From: an uncultured Clostridia bacterium
GTDB taxonomy: Bacteria; Bacillota; Clostridia; Christensenellales; UBA1242
Assembly (NCBI GenBank): GCA_934754355.1
Contig: CAKVID010000001.1
Span: 1-64,000 of the forward strand
Length of the DNA: 64,000 nt
Direction of reading: 5' to 3'
The notes under the pieces are model-generated. The model saw only the letters and a program-made list of their open reading frames with translations. It ran no database searches and was not told where the DNA came from. The position numbers were made by a program, and so were the translations under genes. Position 1 is the first letter of the stretch; each line of letters begins with the position of its first letter. Positions 16,976 to 26,427 of the stretch are shown here, in pieces.

Positions 16976-17692
16976 TTAGTCGTCTATTTGCAAGATGCCA
17001 TTGTTTAAATAAGATGCATCTATTTTTCTAGTAGGGTGCATTTCTAATAATCTATCTGTTGTTATTCCAAACCAATCGTTTGTATTTGTACTATTCCAAT
17101 TATTATAATTATCTCTTGAAAATATTGCATAAGTTAAATCGTAATGTTTGAAACCATCGCCAACATCAATTAAATTCCATACATGAGATACAGGAGTTGT
17201 TCCTTGAATAACATTACATTTTATATTTAATTCTTCACAAATTTTATGGATAAATTCGGAATAATCTGCACAAACACCTTTCTTTATTATTCCATTCTTA
17301 TAGATAACCGAAGGTGTTGCCATATTTTTGGCACCAGCAAATGTTCTATATTCGGTATGTTCGGGTATGGCTTTATTTAGTTTGCCCATAATAATTCTTT
17401 CGGGTCTAGCAGGAACTATAAATTCTTCTCCATAGTGTTCCAATATTCTAGATATAAATTCTTCTGAATAACCTTTTTCTCTAACCAATTGTACTGCTTT
17501 TAGTTTATCGGCATATTTAGAGGGATTGTATTTTTCATCAATATAATTTAGTAGAGTATTATCAAAATTACAAATTTCAAGAGTAGGGTAATCGTATTTT
17601 ACATTATTTAGTAGATAATTGAATAATTCTTGAATTTGCTGTTCTTTAGTGGGATGAAGTTTCAAATTATTTAATAATTCATCGTAAGTCAT
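16976..17692 (-). CDS. Transglutaminase-like cysteine protein
   Basis: The 238-residue protein has a transglutaminase-like fold in its second half, with the triad in order: Cys in KKGVCADYSEF (about 138), His in PVSHVWNL (about 167) and Asp in FKHYDLTY (about 182). These proteins are thiol proteases, amidases or crosslinkers. There is no signal peptide or membrane helix, so it is probably cytoplasmic. AAGGAT precedes the start. It follows the gene at 17715-18104 by about 22 bases, so the two are likely co-transcribed and may act together. Confidence 0.82.
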   Translation of the reverse strand: MTYDELLNNLKLHPTKEQQIQELFNYLLNNVKYDYPTLEICNFDNTLLNYIDEKYNPSKYADKLKAVQLVREKGYSEEFISRILEHYGEEFIVPARPERIIMGKLNKAIPEHTEYRTFAGAKNMATPSVIYKNGIIKKGVCADYSEFIHKICEELNIKCNVIQGTTPVSHVWNLIDVGDGFKHYDLTYAIFSRDNYNNWNSTNTNDWFGITTDRLLEMHPTRKIDASYLNNGILQIDD

Positions 17693-17714
17693 AATATATC
17701 CTTAGGTTTATTTT

Positions 17715-18104
17715 TTATATTCTAATAATATTCTTTTGTAGTCCATAATTTAAGATTTGGTCATCTGAAAAACTAAAATCAGTAATAAATTCCAAATTGT
17801 TAACCTTTGCAATATCTATTTGCATTATTAAAGAATTCATAATGTTTTCGTTATCTATGAATAATTTGCTTTGAGTGATTGTGGGAACTTCCAATTTTGT
17901 AGTACTACCGCCACAAGATTTAGTATTTACAGTGGTCGATGACATACAAATGTTTTTTAAAAACTCATTGATATTTTTAAGTTTTTCAATCAATTTTTCT
18001 AAATCTATAGTTTTAAATGTTCCTTTGCCAATTAATTCGATACATCTTTCTTGTGATTTCTTTTGCTCATCTATTAAATTTTGGGTGTCTATCTTAATTT
18101 TCAT
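17715..18104 (-). CDS. Hypothetical protein upstream of the transglutaminase-like gene
   Basis: Unrecognised 129-residue soluble protein. The N-terminal half is predicted helical, with Lys/Leu-rich segments (about 8-52), then a Ser/Thr/Cys stretch (MSSTTVNTKSCGGSTTK) that looks flexible, and a second half with short hydrophobic strands. AAAGGAAC precedes the ATG. Its small size and position as first gene before a transglutaminase-like protein suggest a partner or substrate, but nothing in the sequence proves that. Confidence 0.65.
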   Translation of the reverse strand: MKIKIDTQNLIDEQKKSQERCIELIGKGTFKTIDLEKLIEKLKNINEFLKNICMSSTTVNTKSCGGSTTKLEVPTITQSKLFIDNENIMNSLIMQIDIAKVNNLEFITDFSFSDDQILNYGLQKNIIRI

Positions 18105-18370
18105 ATTTTGTTCCTTTATTATATCCTCTAAATTTTATTATATCATAAAATTTGTTGTTTTGTATTGGGTTTTTGAAATAATAATTGATTGAAACTGTTA
18201 TTTTTAAAATATATAAAGAAAATCATGGGTGGAGGAAAAAATAAGAGTGTTTGTTCTAATTAATCTATACAAAATAGAAGTTATGTTGGATATTTGATAT
18301 CTAGAGGTTGTTAATTTGTTTTATTTTTTGATGAGTTTGTGATAATATATAAATATATGGAGGAAAGGTT

Positions 18371-18958
18371 ATGGAAGAAATAAAGAAATTCTTTAAGAAA
18401 TGCAAATGGGATAGCATAATTATATCTGTATTGTCTATTGTGCTTGGTATTCTGTGTATAGCAATGCCAAATAGATCGGCAGATGTATTAACAATTGTCT
18501 TTGGTTGTTCGCTTATTGTTATTGGTATTACTCTATTTGTTAGATTTGTATCTTTTGATATCATCATTGGCGATAGAATATCTATGTTTGCTATTCTTAT
18601 GATAATACTTGGTGTTTTTTGCTTAATTTATCCTAATACTATTCAAGGTATCTTAACAGTCCTTTTGGGGCTTTACATTGTAGTGGATAGTGCTTCTACT
18701 CTTAATGATAGTATTTATTGTGCAAGAGCAAAAACTAGCGGTTGGTTAGTATTATTTATCTTGTCTTTGCTTACAATAGTTTTGGGTGTTGCAGTAATGT
18801 TCTCTAATTTTGAAACAGTAATGATTTTTGCTGGAGTTTCTCTAATACTAGGGGGTATTGAACATTTTGTTGTAACTATTGTATATAGCCGTAGAATAAG
18901 TGAAGCAAAGAAAAATATTAATGAAATAATTATTGAACCAGAAGACGACAAAAAGTAA
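18371..18958 (+). CDS. DUF308/HdeD-like membrane protein
   Basis: The 195-residue protein has six hydrophobic helices arranged as three repeats of a helix pair (SIVLGILCIAMPN, MIILGVFCLIYPN, LTIVLGVAVMFSN), the signature of the HdeD/DUF308 family, followed by a charged C-terminal tail of about 25 residues. HdeD is linked to acid stress in enterobacteria; in Bacillota the role is unclear. GGAGGAAAGG lies just upstream of the ATG. It is a single-gene unit. Confidence 0.85.
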   Translation: MEEIKKFFKKCKWDSIIISVLSIVLGILCIAMPNRSADVLTIVFGCSLIVIGITLFVRFVSFDIIIGDRISMFAILMIILGVFCLIYPNTIQGILTVLLGLYIVVDSASTLNDSIYCARAKTSGWLVLFILSLLTIVLGVAVMFSNFETVMIFAGVSLILGGIEHFVVTIVYSRRISEAKKNINEIIIEPEDDKK

Positions 18959-18990
18959 AAATATTATTACGCTTTAGTATTATAGTAAAT

Positions 18991-19080
18991 AAAAAAAGAA
19001 CATACAAATTTGAAATGAACCGCCAAAAGATATATGGTTTTGGCACCTCACTCAACTTCCATTGTAATGTTCTTTTTTTT
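18991..19080. terminator. Long-stem convergent terminator enclosing a second hairpin
   Basis: A 13-bp helix (18991-19003 with 19067-19079), extended by 4 bp (19004-19007 with 19062-19065), closes a 54-base interior that contains a second hairpin, GCCAAAA (19022-19028) with TTTTGGC (19038-19044). A-run and T-run flank it, so it can stop both converging genes. The interior is unusually large for a terminator. Confidence 0.75.
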
Positions 19081-19120
19081 TATTAAATTTTGACACTAAA
19101 CTATACTTATTAAAACCTAA

Positions 19121-19651
19121 CTATTTTAGTACTTTTTGAATTTCAAAGATAGTCTCGTCTTTGCCAAATTTCTTGCTTGTAAATTCTTTGGTAATTGTAA
19201 ATCCTGCACTCAAGAAAACATTTAAAGCGGGCTTTCTAGAAGCGGGAACTGTGTCTACTAGTGTAAGCAAATTATCTCTCTTGCGTGCTTCTTCTATCAT
19301 TAGATTAAGTGCTGGACGCATATATCCTTGTCCTCTATAATTAGATTTAATTACAATACCCATTGTAGCAGATTTGGTATCTGGGTTTATATTGAAATTT
19401 AAGTATCCTACAAATCTCTTGGTGTCTTTATCTACAATATATGCGTAATAAAAATTAGGGTTGGTCAATTTCTCTTCTGCCCAAGTTTTGTATGATAACT
19501 CTGGGAAATCTATACAGCCTGTATCGTAGTGATATCCATCAAAAGTTAGGTCGTAACCGGCATTATAACTCATTGTGCTTGGGTCATTCATGCATTCTGC
19601 TCTAAACCACAAGTCTTCTACTTTTGGCACATACAATTCTATATTTTTCAT
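19121..19651 (-). CDS. GNAT-family N-acetyltransferase
   Basis: The 176-residue protein has the GNAT fold: a central strand FVGYLNFNINPDT, the acetyl-CoA-binding VIKSNYRGQGYMRPAL (R/Q-x-x-G-x-G/A type) and a C-terminal KPALNVFLSAGF motif. It probably acetylates an amine on a small molecule or protein N-terminus; the substrate is unknown. A TTG at 19663 is in frame, but GGAGG inside that stretch points to ATG 19651 as the start. It lies alone, convergent with the DUF308 gene. Confidence 0.85.
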   Translation of the reverse strand: MKNIELYVPKVEDLWFRAECMNDPSTMSYNAGYDLTFDGYHYDTGCIDFPELSYKTWAEEKLTNPNFYYAYIVDKDTKRFVGYLNFNINPDTKSATMGIVIKSNYRGQGYMRPALNLMIEEARKRDNLLTLVDTVPASRKPALNVFLSAGFTITKEFTSKKFGKDETIFEIQKVLK

Positions 19652-19789
19652 TCTATCCTCCAATAAATTTAATTATATTTAGTATAACACAATTATTGAC
19701 TAATGCGAATTATTTTTATGGGTATAATTATATTTACATACAAATATACTATGTGATAAATGTTATTAGTTATTTTCTTTGGTATGTGA

Positions 19790-19819
19790 TTGACTTTACT
19801 TGTTATTTTCTTGTATAAT
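19790..19819 (+). promoter_or_regulatory. Promoter of argS
   Basis: TTGACT (19790-19795), 18 bases, TATAAT (19814-19819). Start of transcription near 19826. Confidence 0.7.
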
Positions 19820-19857
19820 GTGTGTATTAATTAATAAATGTATATTTGGGTATAGAT

Positions 19858-21612
19858 ATGAAGACTTTGACTGATGAAATTAAAGAAATAATAGATAATG
19901 CTGGCATTAATGCTGGTTACAAAGATATAGATGTGACAATTCTTCCTTGTAATGTAAGTGGAATGGGAGATTTCCAGTGTAATAATGCTATGGCTATGGC
20001 AAAAGCATACGGCAAAAATCCTAGAGAGATTGCAAATGAAATTGTTAATTCAATAAGTGCAAATGAGATAATAACCGAAATTTCTATTGCAGGACCCGGC
20101 TTTATTAATATTACAGTTAGCAATGATTACTTGGGTAAATTTGTAATTAAATATATGAATGCACTTAATGAGAAATTAGATATTGATAACAAAAATATTA
20201 TAATTGACTACGGTGGTGCAAATGTTGCCAAGCCTCTACATGTAGGACATATGCGTAGTGCAATAATAGGTGAAAGCATTAAAAGAATTTGTAAGTTTGC
20301 TGGAAATAATGTACTAGGAGATGTCCATTTAGGAGATTTTGGCTTACAAATGGGAATGGTTATTTCTGAAATAGAGAGAAGACAGCCAAACTTAGTATAT
20401 TTTGATGAATCCTATACTGGCGATTATCCTACAGAAAGCCCAATAACTATAGAAGATTTGGCTACTTTGTATCCAGAAGCAAATGCTAAAGCAAAAGCAG
20501 ATGAGAATATAATGAACGAAGCAAAGCAAGCAACTCTTGAATTTCAACAAGGAAGAAGAGGGTATGTTGCCTTAATTAATAAAATTTTGGAAACTTCTAA
20601 GCAAGATTTGAAGAAAAATTATGAAAGTTTGAATGTCAACTTTGATTTGTGGTTAGGCGAAAGTGATAGTAAGCCATATTGTGATAAAATCATCAAAGAA
20701 ATTGAAGACAAAAACTTGGCAAGAATAAGTGAAGGGGCATTAATTGTAGATGTTGCAGAAGATGGCGACAAGATTGAAGTTCCGCCATTTATTCTTAAGA
20801 AATCTGATGGTGCAGTGCTATATAGTACTACAGACTTGGCAACAATTGTTCAAAGAGAACAAGAGTACAATGCAGATAGAATTATTTATGTAGTAGATAA
20901 TCGTCAAGAAATGCATTTTACGCAACTTTTTAGATGTGTAGAGAAGACACACTTACTTGCAAAGAAAGTTGAACTTAATTTTGTTGGCTTTGGCACAATG
21001 AATGGCAAAGATGGCAAGCCTTACAAGACAAGAGAAGGCGGAGTAATGCAATTAAAAATGCTAATCAACGAAGTCAAACAGAAGGCGTATGAGAAAGTAA
21101 ATTTGGCTAAAGGAAACGATTTATCTTACTCAAAAGAAGAAATGCAAGAAATATCCGATACTGTAGCAATATCTGCATTAAAATTTGCTGATTTATCTAT
21201 TTTTAGATCTAAAGATTATATATTTGATGTAGATAAATTCTGCTCTTTTGAGGGAAAAACAGGACCTTATTTGCTATATACAATTACTAGAGCGAAATCT
21301 ATTCTTAGAAAAGTTGATAATACTTATGGAAGTGATTTTGTAAGTGAATATACACCAAAAGAATTATTACTTGCATTAATAGATTTAAAAGATGAGATTA
21401 AGAAAGCATATATTGAACTAGCCCCAAGTTATCTATGTGATTATGTATACAAGGTTGCTAATTTATTTAATAGTTTCTATAATTCATGCAATATTATTAA
21501 TGAAAGCGATGTAATAAAAAAGAATACTTGGTTAAATTTGACCAAATACACTTTAGATATTATGGAATTAACTTTGGATTTATTAGGAATTAAGACTTTG
21601 AATAAAATGTAA
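19858..21612 (+). CDS. argS: Arginyl-tRNA synthetase
   Basis: ArgRS charges tRNA-Arg. The 584-residue class I enzyme has the N-terminal Add-1 domain (about 1-100), the HIGH-type motif PLHVGHMRSAIIG (near 120), the catalytic fold through VGFGTMNGKDGKPYKTREGG (about 380), where the usual KMSKS motif is not canonical as in most ArgRS, and a DALR anticodon domain at the C-terminus. ATG 19858 is preferred to TTG 19846; both have weak ribosome sites. Its stop lies inside the terminator hairpin. Confidence 0.94.
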   Translation: MKTLTDEIKEIIDNAGINAGYKDIDVTILPCNVSGMGDFQCNNAMAMAKAYGKNPREIANEIVNSISANEIITEISIAGPGFINITVSNDYLGKFVIKYMNALNEKLDIDNKNIIIDYGGANVAKPLHVGHMRSAIIGESIKRICKFAGNNVLGDVHLGDFGLQMGMVISEIERRQPNLVYFDESYTGDYPTESPITIEDLATLYPEANAKAKADENIMNEAKQATLEFQQGRRGYVALINKILETSKQDLKKNYESLNVNFDLWLGESDSKPYCDKIIKEIEDKNLARISEGALIVDVAEDGDKIEVPPFILKKSDGAVLYSTTDLATIVQREQEYNADRIIYVVDNRQEMHFTQLFRCVEKTHLLAKKVELNFVGFGTMNGKDGKPYKTREGGVMQLKMLINEVKQKAYEKVNLAKGNDLSYSKEEMQEISDTVAISALKFADLSIFRSKDYIFDVDKFCSFEGKTGPYLLYTITRAKSILRKVDNTYGSDFVSEYTPKELLLALIDLKDEIKKAYIELAPSYLCDYVYKVANLFNSFYNSCNIINESDVIKKNTWLNLTKYTLDIMELTLDLLGIKTLNKM

Positions 21613-21627
21613 TTCAAAGTCTTTTTT
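21592..21627 (+). terminator. Terminator overlapping the argS stop codon
   Basis: AAGACTTTGAA (21592-21602) pairs with TTCAAAGTCTT (21613-21623), then a T-run. The last argS codons and stop lie in the stem and loop. Confidence 0.85.
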
Positions 21628-21629
21628 CT

Positions 21630-22100
21630 TTAGTCTTGCTCAGAGTATTGGTATCTAGCAAAAACTTTGTAATCGTTATTTATTTTGATAGTAACAATGT
21701 ATCCTTTGCTATTTGCCTGTAGGGTGTATGCCCCGGCTTCTTTAAGTCCTTCGATAGTTTCTGCTAGGGTGATTACTTCTTCATCTTGCTTGTAGTATCC
21801 GCTATCCAAGATTTCATTACTATCGTTTTTTGTTACATATTTGCCGTCTGTGCCAAAAGTAGTGTATCTTTTGTCTCTGCCATTTCTAGTTTTTAATACG
21901 GCAAGTAGCTCGCCCTCGCTCTCTACTTGAAATTCCTTGTATACTTTAGTTCTATCTTCTTTGGTTGCCATTCCCCAGTCAATAGTGACACTATCATATT
22001 TGAAAGTTTTGCCACTGACTTGAGTTACAGAACAACCTGTGGTAAATATTAAAAGTATTGAAAATAATGCTAAAATGCTTAATTTTTTTAGTTTTTGCAT
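21630..22100 (-). CDS. Small lipoprotein
   Basis: The 156-residue protein starts with a lipoprotein signal (MQKLKK, a hydrophobic core and a lipobox ending TTGC with the modified Cys near 23). The mature part is about 130 residues, polar and beta-rich, with repeated strand-turn motifs such as GKTFKYDSV and GYYKQDEEVITLAE. This resembles small clostridial lipoproteins that monitor or bind ligands at the cell surface, but I cannot place it in a family. AAGGAG precedes the ATG. It is a single gene, convergent with argS. Confidence 0.8.
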   Translation of the reverse strand: MQKLKKLSILALFSILLIFTTGCSVTQVSGKTFKYDSVTIDWGMATKEDRTKVYKEFQVESEGELLAVLKTRNGRDKRYTTFGTDGKYVTKNDSNEILDSGYYKQDEEVITLAETIEGLKEAGAYTLQANSKGYIVTIKINNDYKVFARYQYSEQD

Positions 22101-22284
22101 AGTACATACTCCTTATATGAAAATTCAATTTTCTTCTACTTTTATATTCTAACAAATAATTAAATTTGGGATTAGTAATATGATATATGTAATTTGACTG
22201 ATTTTGTTAGATTAAATGCGAAAATGTAAAAAACTACATATAAAATATTTTGGGCAAGTTAATAATATTAAAGATGGATATGCT

Positions 22285-22312
22285 TTGAAAAAAATTATAT
22301 TTGTAGTAAAAT
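22285..22312 (+). promoter_or_regulatory. Promoter of polA
   Basis: TTGAAA (22285-22290), 16 bases, TAAAAT (22307-22312), about 20 bases before the polA ATG, with AAGGAGAG between. Confidence 0.55.
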
Positions 22313-22331
22313 ATTTGAAGGAGAGATATAT

Positions 22332-24878
22332 ATGGATAAATTTGTAATCATTGATGGAAATAACTTGATGTTTAGGGCGTTTTATGCATTGCCTCAATTA
22401 TCTAATTTTGAGGGGGAGATTAGTAATGCTGTATTTGGATTTACAAATATGCTTACAAAAGTTATTAAAGAAATTAATCCAAAATATATTGCGGTTGCTT
22501 TTGATATATCCAAGAAAAATTTTAGACACGAGAAATTTGCTGAATACAAAGGCACTAGGAAGCCAACACCATCTGAACTTATTTCTCAATTCCCAATTGC
22601 TAAGGATATGTTAAAGAAGATGAATATTTGTGTTGTGGAAGAAGAGGGGTTAGAAGCCGATGACCTAATCGGTTGCTTGAGTAGACAATTTGATACAGAA
22701 AATATAATAGTTTCTGCCGATAGAGATTCTTTCCAATTAATAAATAAAAATACGAGTGTTATGTGTCCTATTAAGGGAATTACAGAAACAACTATGATAA
22801 CAGTAGATAATATAGAAGAATTTTATGGAGTTAAGGCTACACAAGTTGTTGACTTGAAGAGTTTAATGGGAGATAGTTCAGATAATATTCCCGGTGTGCC
22901 TGGAGTAGGAGAGAAATCTGCCAAGAACTTCATTCAAACTTATGGTTCTCTAGATAATTTATATAAAAATATTGATAAAATTACTGGTAAAATGAAAGAT
23001 AAGTTAATTTATGGCAAGGAAATGGCTTATCTTTCTTATGACTTGGCAACAATAGTTACTGACAAGAAATTAAATTATGATTTATCTGATTTTGAATATG
23101 ATTTTCCATTTAATTCAGAAGTCCTAGATTTATTCAAGAGATACCAATTCAATTCACTTATCAGAAGAACTGAACTTTTCTCAGATAAACAACAATTAAA
23201 AGAAGAAAATGTAGAAATAGTTACTATTGATACTATAGCAAAATTACAAGCATTAATTGCAGATTTGAAAAAAAGTGATGAAATAAATATTTATTTTGAT
23301 AAAAATTCTACTAATATATATTTAGACAAAGAGTATCAAGTATGTTGTGGAGAAGATTTACTATCTTTTGGGCTTGATTATAATCATTTCTTAAATGAAA
23401 TCAAAATTATTCTAGAAGATAAAAATATAAAGAAAAATGTTTTTGATGCAAAGCACTTAAAACATTATCTTCAAAATTTTGGAATTAAATTAGAGAATGT
23501 TCAATTTGATTGCTTGATTGCTAGGTATTTAATTAATTCAATTGCAAAACCTGTCGTTTCTTTGGAAGACGTTATGACAGAGTGCGGGATAGATAGTAAG
23601 TGCTTGGGATATGCTATTAAATTAATCAAAGAGATATACTATGCAAAACTAGAAAAAATGGATTTATTGCACCTATATTACGATATTGAAATGCCACTTA
23701 TGGAATTATTATTTGATATGGAAAATCAAGGTTTCAAAGTGGACAAAAGCGAATTGCAAAATTTAGAAATTAAATATAGAGAAGAAATCAACAAAATTGA
23801 AAATGAGATTTATGAATGTGCAACATTCAAATTTAATATTTCTAGTCCAAAGCAACTAGGAGAAGTTCTATTTGACAAATTGCAATTAAATATTGCTAGT
23901 AATAAGAAAAAGAGTACTAGTATAGAAGTATTAAATGAAATAGTAGATAAGCACCCAATTGTTGCTTTAATAATAAGATATAGAACTATTACTAAATTGT
24001 ATAATACTTATATTTTAGGTTTTCTAAATCTACTAGATAGCAATGACAAAATTCACACTATATTTAATCAAACACTTACATCAACAGGAAGACTAAGTAG
24101 TAGTGAACCAAATCTTCAGAATATTCCAGTTAGAACAGAAGAGGGAAGAGGACTTAGAAAAGTATTTGTACCAACACACAAAGATGGATTTATTGTTAGT
24201 GCAGATTATTCTCAGATAGAATTAAGATTGCTTGCAAGTTTTAGTGGAGATGAGAAATTAATTGAAGCATTTAATAATGGCGAAGATATACATGCTAGGA
24301 CGGCAAGCGAGATTTTTGGAATACCAATAGATATGGTTACACCTGAATTGAGACGACAAGCAAAAGCAATTAACTTTGGAATAGTATATGGTATAAGCGA
24401 TTTTGGGCTTAGTCAAAATATTGGAATTAGTAGAAGTGAAGCAAGTAATTATATTAAATTGTATTTTGAGAGATATCCAAAAATAGAGACTTATATGAAA
24501 TCCAATGTAGAATATTGCAAAGAGAATGGATATATCAAAACTATATTTGGTAGAATTAGGCCTATTCCAGAGATAAAAAGTTCAAATTATAATTTGAGAA
24601 CATTTGGAGAAAGGGCTGCTATGAATATGCCTTTGCAAGGTAGTGCAAGTGACATTATTAAACTTGCTATGGTTAAAATTTTTAGAGAATTTATAGATGA
24701 GAAATTACAAAGTAAAATAATTCTTCAAGTACATGATGAACTTGTAGTAGATTGTTATCCTGGAGAATTGGAAAAAGTGAAAGAGATACTGAAGAAAGGC
24801 ATGGAAAATGTAGTTGATTTGAGTGTAAAATTGCTTGTAAATATAGAGAGTGGCAAAACTTGGTATGATGCTAAGTAG
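22332..24878 (+). CDS. polA: DNA polymerase I
   Basis: Pol I removes RNA primers and fills repair gaps. The 848-residue protein has an N-terminal 5' nuclease (EADDLIGCL near 110, GDSSDNIPGVPGVGEKSA near 177), a middle 3'-5' exonuclease-like region and the family A polymerase domain (SADYSQIELRLLASFSGD, RRQAKAINFGIVYG, VHDELVVD). The exonuclease region lacks the expected DxE metal motif, so proofreading is probably absent, as in many Bacillota Pol I enzymes. A strong ribosome site AAGGAGAG precedes it. The deaminase gene follows after 9 bases. Confidence 0.95.
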   Translation: MDKFVIIDGNNLMFRAFYALPQLSNFEGEISNAVFGFTNMLTKVIKEINPKYIAVAFDISKKNFRHEKFAEYKGTRKPTPSELISQFPIAKDMLKKMNICVVEEEGLEADDLIGCLSRQFDTENIIVSADRDSFQLINKNTSVMCPIKGITETTMITVDNIEEFYGVKATQVVDLKSLMGDSSDNIPGVPGVGEKSAKNFIQTYGSLDNLYKNIDKITGKMKDKLIYGKEMAYLSYDLATIVTDKKLNYDLSDFEYDFPFNSEVLDLFKRYQFNSLIRRTELFSDKQQLKEENVEIVTIDTIAKLQALIADLKKSDEINIYFDKNSTNIYLDKEYQVCCGEDLLSFGLDYNHFLNEIKIILEDKNIKKNVFDAKHLKHYLQNFGIKLENVQFDCLIARYLINSIAKPVVSLEDVMTECGIDSKCLGYAIKLIKEIYYAKLEKMDLLHLYYDIEMPLMELLFDMENQGFKVDKSELQNLEIKYREEINKIENEIYECATFKFNISSPKQLGEVLFDKLQLNIASNKKKSTSIEVLNEIVDKHPIVALIIRYRTITKLYNTYILGFLNLLDSNDKIHTIFNQTLTSTGRLSSSEPNLQNIPVRTEEGRGLRKVFVPTHKDGFIVSADYSQIELRLLASFSGDEKLIEAFNNGEDIHARTASEIFGIPIDMVTPELRRQAKAINFGIVYGISDFGLSQNIGISRSEASNYIKLYFERYPKIETYMKSNVEYCKENGYIKTIFGRIRPIPEIKSSNYNLRTFGERAAMNMPLQGSASDIIKLAMVKIFREFIDEKLQSKIILQVHDELVVDCYPGELEKVKEILKKGMENVVDLSVKLLVNIESGKTWYDAK

Positions 24879-24887
24879 GAGAAACGA

Positions 24888-26165
24888 ATGAGGATTATTA
24901 TTAAAAATGCAATAGTTGTAACGATGAATAAAGAAAATACTATATATAGAAATGGTCAAGTTGAGATAGAAGATAATATCATTACTTATGTAGGAAGAGA
25001 AAGAGAAATAAACGGTGAGATTATAGATGCCAAAGGCAATATTATTATGCCGGGTCTAATCAATACGCATTGCCATTTAGCGATGACTTTATTTAGAGGT
25101 TATGGGGAGAATTCTAATTTCAAGAATTGGTGGATAGATTATATGAGACCACTAGAAGACAAATTAGAAAAAGAGGATTGCTATAATGGTGCAACTCTTG
25201 GAATTTTGGAACTAATAAAAAATGGTGTTACAACAGTTGCTGATTTTTATCTAAATTATGAGGAAACTGCCAGAGCGGTAGTTGATACTGGAATTAGAGC
25301 ATGTATCGGAGTTGGCGCTATTACAGGCAAAGAGATTCTTAGTGAAAAGTACTTAACAAATGAAATAAGAAAGATTGCTATAAATAGTAGAATTAAACCT
25401 ATGCTTTATGCACATAGTTTGTACTCGTGTGATGAAAGTCAATTTGCCGAACTAAATAAATACGCATCTAAGCATAATTTAATTAAATCTACTCATGTAA
25501 GTGAAACATTACTAGAAGTTGGCAGTATTTTTACAAAACACAATTTGACGCCAATAGGGTTGCTTGAGAGTTATGGATTCTTTGATACGCCATGCATTCT
25601 TGCTCATTGTGTGCATTGTGACAAAGATGATATCGAAATTATGAAAAATTACGACATAACAGTTGCTACTAATCCTTCTAGTAATTTGATATTGGGTAGT
25701 GGAATAGCTCCACTTTATAGTTTTGTGAAAAATAACATAAATGTATCCATTGGTACTGACGGAGCGGCTAGTAACAATAACTTAAATATGTTCAAAGAAA
25801 TGTATTTGGCAGACAATTTGCAAGCAGGAGTATTAAATCAAGCACAAGCAATTACAACAATAGATACTTTGAAAATGGCAACCGTTAGAGGTGCTATTGC
25901 ACTTGGATATGATAATTTGGGAAGATTAGAAGAAGGATATCTTGCAGACTTGATTATGATAGATATTCACAAACCAAATATGCAACCTACTAATGATGTT
26001 TTTAATAATTTAGTTAATGCGTGTGAGTCAAATAATGTTATCATGACTATAATTGATGGCAAAATTGTATATAAAGATGATAAATATATATGTAAAGTAA
26101 ATTACGATGAAATATCTAATAATTGTAATAAAATTATAAATAGAATAGAAAATTCATTTGTTTGA
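24888..26165 (+). CDS. mtaD: Amidohydrolase, probable methylthioadenosine/S-adenosylhomocysteine deaminase
   Basis: The 425-residue protein belongs to the metal-dependent amidohydrolase branch that deaminates S-adenosylhomocysteine or methylthioadenosine. Visible metal ligands are HCHLAMTLFRG (about 61-71), STHVSET, LAHCVHC and SIGTDGAASNN (Asp). It has the small N-terminal beta domain and ends typically. The start has TAGGAGA and lies 9 bases after polA, so both probably share a transcript. Another purine or guanine derivative as substrate cannot be ruled out. Confidence 0.82.
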   Translation: MRIIIKNAIVVTMNKENTIYRNGQVEIEDNIITYVGREREINGEIIDAKGNIIMPGLINTHCHLAMTLFRGYGENSNFKNWWIDYMRPLEDKLEKEDCYNGATLGILELIKNGVTTVADFYLNYEETARAVVDTGIRACIGVGAITGKEILSEKYLTNEIRKIAINSRIKPMLYAHSLYSCDESQFAELNKYASKHNLIKSTHVSETLLEVGSIFTKHNLTPIGLLESYGFFDTPCILAHCVHCDKDDIEIMKNYDITVATNPSSNLILGSGIAPLYSFVKNNINVSIGTDGAASNNNLNMFKEMYLADNLQAGVLNQAQAITTIDTLKMATVRGAIALGYDNLGRLEEGYLADLIMIDIHKPNMQPTNDVFNNLVNACESNNVIMTIIDGKIVYKDDKYICKVNYDEISNNCNKIINRIENSFV

Positions 26166-26278
26166 CCTTTGATTTGACTTTTAAGTTGTTATTTTGATTG
26201 ATAACTCTAATGCTTATCTTAATAAACTGGGGAAGAATATTAAACATAAAAAAACATAAAAATTCAATAAAAAAACAC

Positions 26279-26306
26279 AAAAAGCACGATAATTCGTGCT
26301 TTTTTC
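26279..26306 (+). terminator. Terminator after the polA-mtaD unit
   Basis: AGCACGA (26283-26289) pairs with TCGTGCT (26294-26300), flanked by A-run and T-run. Confidence 0.88.
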
Positions 26307-26354
26307 TTACTTAAAATTTTTTTGAAAAATTTATAAAAAATTGACATAAAACCC

Positions 26355-26409
26355 TTGACAATTAGTAAATGTAGTGATATTATATTGGCGAAAGTCAAAG
26401 AAAGTCAAA
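26355..26409 (+). promoter_or_regulatory. ctsR promoter with CtsR operator
   Basis: TTGACA (26355-26360), 17 bases, TATTAT (26378-26383) with extended -10 TG. Immediately downstream is AGTCAAA (26393-26399), GAA, AGTCAAA (26403-26409), which matches the CtsR heptad direct repeat RGTCAAANANRGTCAAA exactly. It covers the transcription start, so CtsR would autorepress the operon and release it on heat stress. Confidence 0.92.
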
Positions 26410-26427
26410 CTTTGCAAAGGAGGTAGT

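Noticed and set aside
22194..22222. TTGACT upstream of polA as -35
   Set aside because: No -10 hexamer lies 16-18 bases downstream; the pair at 22285/22307 fits better.
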